Assembly: GCA_963811685.1 (NCBI GenBank)
Contig: CAWESK010000020.1
Coordinates: 1 to 64,000, forward strand
Source of the DNA: CAIWHR01 sp963811685
GTDB lineage: Bacteria > Pseudomonadota > Gammaproteobacteria > Burkholderiales > Casimicrobiaceae
DNA: 64,000 nt
Direction: 5' to 3'
The translations under genes were made by a program, and so were the position numbers. Shown here piece after piece: positions 60,260-64,000 of the stretch. Position 1 is the stretch's first letter. Each line of letters starts with the position of its first letter. The notes below the pieces were generated by a model, which was given only the letters and a program-made list of their open reading frames with translations, did not search any database and was not told the DNA's origin.

Positions 60260-61487
60260 GGATCGCGCGCTCGCCGACGATCGCTGGATGTTGCTGCGCG
60301 AGGCGGCCTCGCTGACGGACCTTGCTGCCGGGCGGGCAGTCATCGTCCCGCTCGCGCTCTGGAAGGCGGAGCGCGCCGCCCTCGTCGCTCGCGGTGACGT
60401 CGGCGTCTGGCTCTCACCGTCCGACGAGCCGGCGGAGCTTGCGAGCGATATCGCCGCGTTGCCGCTGATCGCCGTCGACTTTCCGAAGTTCACCGACGGC
60501 CGCGGCTATTCGACGGCACGGCTCCTCCGTGAGCGCTACCATTTCACCGGCGAGCTCCGCGCGATCGGCGACGTGCTGCGCGATCAGCTCTTCGCGCTCG
60601 CGCAGTGCGGCTTCGATGCATTCGCGCTGCGCGAAGACCGCGACGCGACCGAGGCACTGGCCTCGTTCGACGATTTTGCCGGCGTCTACGCGCCGACGAC
60701 CGCGACGCCGCAGCCGTGGTTCCGGCGGCGCACCGCAGCGCCCGCAGCTCCCGCTACCAGCGGCGAACTCCAGCGCAGGATCGCGGACGTCGTGGACGCG
60801 TTGCGCGCAATAGCGGCGCGGCATGCGCCCGCGGTCTTCGCGTCGAGCTTCGGCGCCGAAGACATGGTCGTCATCGACCTGATCGCAAAGCATCGGCTGC
60901 CGATCCGCATTTTCACGCTCGACACCGGCCGCCTGCCCGACGAGACGCATGCGCTGATCGACCGCACGCGCAAGCGTTACGGCCTGCCGATCGACGTCTA
61001 CGCGCCCGACACGCGGCGCGTGCAGGCGTTCGTGCGCGCGCATGGCGTCAACGCGTTCTACGACAGCGTCGAAATGCGGAAGAATTGCTGCGCGATCCGC
61101 AAGTCGGAGCCGCTGTCCCGCGCGCTGGTGGCGAAAGGCGCGTGGATCACCGGCCAGCGCCGCGAGCAGTCGATCACGCGGGCCGACCTGCCGGCCGAGG
61201 AGTTCGACGCGGCGCACGGCATCCCCAAGTTCAACCCGTTGGCCGAATGGAGCACCGACGACGTCTGGGCGTACATCCGCGCCCACGACGTACCGTACAA
61301 TGCGCTCCATGACCGCGGATTTCCTTCCATTGGCTGTGCGCCCTGCACCCGGGCCGTCGACCCCGGCGAGGATATTCGCGCGGGTCGCTGGTGGTGGGAG
61401 GCGCCCGCGCACAAGGAGTGCGGGCTGCACCCGCGCAATGTCGCCATTCCGGTTGTCGTGCGGGCCGACGAAGCCGTGACGCCATGA
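60243..61487 (+). CDS. cysH: Fused DUF934 protein and adenylyl-sulfate reductase
   Basis: One 414-residue frame holds two domains. Residues 1 to about 160 are DUF934 (LADDRWMLLREAASLTDLAA, FPKFTDGRGYSTARLLRERY, FDAFALREDRDATEALASFD). Residues about 180 to 414 are a CysH-type reductase: VFASSFGAEDMVVIDLIAKH (PP-loop), EMRKNCCAIRKSEPLSRAL, GAWITGQRREQSITRADLP, SIGCAPCTRAVDPGED and KECGLH. The CC...CxxC set marks the 4Fe-4S APS reductase type. Related genomes usually have the two domains as separate genes. ATG 60,243 with AAGGAAC upstream is the start. The stop overlaps cysD (ATGA). Confidence 0.9.
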
Positions 61488-62442
61488 CCGCGGAGGCGCT
61501 CGATTCACGTGCGCGGACGTCCGCCGCCACGGATGCGGTGGCGCCCGCGGATGCCGACCATCTCGGCTGGCTCGAGTCCGAAGCGATCCACATCCTGCGC
61601 GAGGTGGCGGGCCAGTGCCACAACCCGGCGCTGTTGTTCTCGGGAGGCAAGGATTCGCTGGTCTTGCTGCGCCTCGCCGAGAAGGCGTTTCGTCCGGGGC
61701 GGTTCCCCTTCCCTCTGCTGCACATCGACACCGGTCACAATTTTCCGGAGGTCATCGCTTTCGCGACCGCCGCGCCGCCGAGCTCGGCGAGCGCCTGATC
61801 GTGCGCACCGTCGAGGCATCGATTGCCGCCGGGCGCGTCGTCCTGAAGCACCCCGCGGAAAGCCGCAACGCCCATCAGTCGGTGACCCTGCTCGACGCCA
61901 TCGCGGAATTCGGCTTCGACGCGTGCATCGGCGGCGCCCGCCGCGACGAGGAAAAGGCACGCGCCAAGGAGCGGATCTTCTCCTTTCGCGATGCGCATGG
62001 GCAGTGGGATCCAAAGAACCAGCGGCCCGAGCTGTGGAACCTCTACAACGCGCGCACGCACACCGGCGAAAACGTCCGCGTATTCCCGATTTCCAACTGG
62101 ACGGAGCTCGACGTGTGGCAATACATCGAGCGTGAAGGACTCGCGGTCCCCTCGATCTACTTTGCGCACACGCGCCCGGTGGTCCGGCGCGGCGCGGCGC
62201 TCGTTGCGGTCACTCCGCTGACGCCGCCGCGTGAAAACGAAGTGGTCGAGAACGTCTCGGTGCGCTTTCGCACCGTCGGCGACATCAGCTGCACGGCGCC
62301 GGTGGCATCGACCGCCGACACGGTGCTGGCGATCGTCGCCGAAACGGCGGCCACGACGATCACCGAGCGCGGCGCGACGCGCCTCGACGACCAGACGCAC
62401 GACGCCTCGATGGAGTTGCGGAAGAAGGCGGGATATTTCTGA
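61484..62442 (+). CDS. cysD: Sulfate adenylyltransferase subunit 2, one frameshift
   Basis: The PP-loop ATPase has ALLFSGGKDSLVLLRLAEKA and LLHIDTGHNFPEVI. Near 61,765 one base is missing in GTCATCGCTTTCGCG, and the expected FRDRRAAELGERLIVRTVEA follows in frame 1, then ACIGGARRDEEKARAKERIF, VFPISNWTELDVWQYIERE and AGYF at the end. It makes APS from sulfate and ATP with CysN. The corrected length is about 319 residues. The start overlaps cysH by four bases and the stop overlaps cysN. Confidence 0.93.
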
Positions 62443-63705
62443 TGTCGGCGATGGAAGATCCCGAGGTGCTGGACCACGGCGTGCTGCGCTTCCTCACCGC
62501 GGGCAGCGTCGACGACGGCAAGAGCACGCTGATCGGCCGGCTCCTCTACGACACCAAGGCGATTCTCGCCGACCAGCTCGCCGCCATCGAGCGCACGTCG
62601 CAGCGGCGCGGCCTCCGTCTCGACCTCTCGTTGTTCACCGACGGGCTCGTCGCGGAGCGCGAGCAAGGGATCACCATCGACGTCGCATACCGGTACTTCG
62701 CGACGGCATTGCGCAAGTTCATCATCGCCGACGCGCCCGGCCACGACCAGTACACGCGCAACATGGTCACCGCGGCGTCGACGGCGCAGCTCGCGATCCT
62801 GCTGGTCGACGCCCGACACGGGGTGGTCATGCAGACGCGGCGTCACGCGACGATCGCGCATCTGCTCGGCATTCCGCATCTCGTCGTCGCCGTGAACAAG
62901 ATGGATCTCGCCGGCTGGCGCCAGGATGCGTTCGCCGCCATCGTCGCCGATTTCGAGGCGTTTGCCCGCCGCACCGGCATCGCCGACGTCCGCTTCGTCC
63001 CGATGTCGGCGCTCGAGGGCGACATGGTCGTCGACCGGGGCACGCGCCTGCCGTGGTACGACGGCCCGACGCTGCTGCAGATCCTCGAAACCGCCGAGGT
63101 GCCGACGGCGCTCGCCCGCGCGCCGTTGCGCTTTCCGGTTCAATACGTGAGCCGCCCGACGGCGACGCTGCCGCGCGGCTACATGGGGCGCATCGAATCC
63201 GGCGCGGTCGCCGTTGGGGATCGAGTCATCGCGCTGCCTTCCGGGCTCGCGACCACGGTCCGCGAAATCCGCACGTTCGACGGCTCGCTCGCGCGCGCCG
63301 GGCTGCACGCTTCGGTGACGCTCGTGCTGGCGGATGAGCTCGACATCTCGCGTGGCGACATGCTCGTGGCCGAGCACGCGGCGCCGGCCCCGACGCGGCA
63401 CCTCGACGCAACGGTGTGCTGGCTCGCCGATGCGCCGCTCGATCCGCGGCGATCCTTTCTGCTGCGGCACACGACCCGCGAGGTCCGCGCCGGCATCGTG
63501 CGCATCGATCATCTGTGGAACACGACGACGCAAGCGAAGGTTGCCGCACCGGCCGAGACTCGCGCGCAACGATATCGGCGATCTCACGCTGACGCTCGCA
63601 CAACCGGTGTTCGCGGATCGCTACGCCGACAACCGCGCGACCGGCGCCTTCATCCTGATCGACGAAGCCACCAACGGCACCGTCGGCGCCGGCTTGATCC
63701 GCTGA
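62442..63705 (+). CDS. cysN: Sulfate adenylyltransferase subunit 1 (GTPase), one frameshift
   Basis: The GTPase has all its boxes: AGSVDDGKSTLIGRLLYDTK (P-loop), IADAPGHDQYTRNMVTAAST (DxPGH), VVAVNKMDLAGW (NKxD) and the switch segment EREQGITIDVAYRYFA. Beta-barrel domains follow. Near 63,550 the frame changes from 3 to 1, and LARNDIGDLTLTLAQPVFAD and GAFILIDEATNGTVGAGLIR end the protein at 63,705. CysC is not fused, in line with direct APS reduction by the 4Fe-4S CysH. About 421 residues. Confidence 0.93.
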
Positions 63706-63730
63706 CTGCGCCTTCGCGATCGTCCTTCCG

Positions 63731-64000
63731 ATGGACTGGGTGTACGCGCTTTCCGGGTTTGCCGTCGGCGCCATCGTCGGCCTGACCGGCGTCGGCGGCG
63801 GCTCGCTGATGACGCCGCTTCTCGTGCTGTTGTTCGGGATCGCCCCGGCAACGGCCGTCGGAACCGATCTCCTGTACGCGGCCCTCACGAAGGCCGGCGG
63901 CGTCGCGGTGCACGCGCGCCGGCGCCACGTTCGCTGGGACATCGTCGGCCGGCTCGCCGCGGGCAGCATCTTCGGCGCGCTGCTCACGATCGGGGTTCTC
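63731..64000 (+). CDS. TauE/SafE-family sulfite/sulfonate exporter, 3' end cut by window
   Basis: Ninety residues are visible. They form membrane helices (VYALSGFAVGAIVGLTGVGG, SLMTPLLVLLFGIAPATAVG, IVGRLAAGSIFGALLTIGVL) with the GLTGVGGGSLMTPLL motif of TauE/SafE permeases. Such proteins export sulfite, organosulfonates or related anions. It is 25 bases after cysN in the same direction, so it may be the last gene of the cys operon and protect against sulfite spill-over. The rest of the gene lies outside the window. Confidence 0.8.
   Translation, partial: MDWVYALSGFAVGAIVGLTGVGGGSLMTPLLVLLFGIAPATAVGTDLLYAALTKAGGVAVHARRRHVRWDIVGRLAAGSIFGALLTIGVL

Overview
The window is a 64 kb high-GC chromosomal segment from a Gram-negative bacterium, most likely a betaproteobacterium close to Burkholderiales. 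The evidence is gene order: gyrA beside ompA, ubiG and gph; a pheA-hisC-tyrA-aroA-cmk-rpsA-ihfB-lapA-lapB run; a Bug/TctC substrate-binding protein; and a cysI-DUF934-cysH-cysD-cysN set. No rRNA, tRNA, CRISPR array, insertion sequence or phage module was seen. It is a core chromosome with accessory patches, not a mobile island.

Layout. Bases 1-11,900 are an accessory, envelope- and stress-flavoured stretch: a channel fragment, a SYLF protein, a broken metallo-beta-lactamase-fold hydrolase, GlsB, an ornithine cyclodeaminase-like/M17 peptidase pair behind a structured leader, a secreted proline-rich protein, an entericidin, a phospholipase D lipoprotein and a SRPBCC protein. Bases 11,900-20,900 hold a patatin/acetoacetate decarboxylase/3-hydroxybutyrate dehydrogenase operon, an amidohydrolase/TctC pair, PPK2, a ThDP enzyme and a MscS channel with a cyclic-nucleotide domain. 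Bases 20,900-33,400 hold a lysine/diaminopimelate group (prmB, dapE, dapD, dapC) interleaved with pilU, a thioinosine phosphorylase, def, glnD, map and a LytS/LytTR pair. Bases 33,400-38,000 hold an isolated gspC-like gene, gph, ubiG, mtaD and ompA. Bases 38,300-54,200 are the gyrA to radA housekeeping run. Bases 54,300-56,300 hold a di-haem cytochrome and two unknown membrane proteins. Bases 56,400-64,000 are a sulfate assimilation locus with divergent arms: cbiX-sulP one way and cysI-DUF934/cysH-cysD-cysN-tauE the other.

How the genes work together. The sulfur locus covers uptake (SulP), activation (CysDN), APS reduction (4Fe-4S CysH), sulfite reduction (CysI), sirohaem chelation (CbiX) and possibly export (TauE). 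MtaD and the thioinosine phosphorylase together make a deaminate-then-phosphorolyse route for methylthioadenosine. pheA, hisC, tyrA and aroA form an aromatic amino acid block. The bdh/adc/patatin operon suggests ketone-body or polyhydroxybutyrate turnover.

Quality warning. About twenty genes, including essential ones (hisC, aroA, pyrF, radA, glnD, cysD, cysN), are broken by single-base frame changes that rejoin into full-length family members. This pattern looks like indel errors in an under-polished assembly more than gene decay. Such genes are annotated over their full span with the breakpoint stated. The most interesting leads are a switch-like leader RNA at 4,497-4,630, a Met at GyrA position 83, a one-ORF DUF934-CysH fusion and a remnant of an ECF sigma factor. 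No completely new multi-gene system was recognised.
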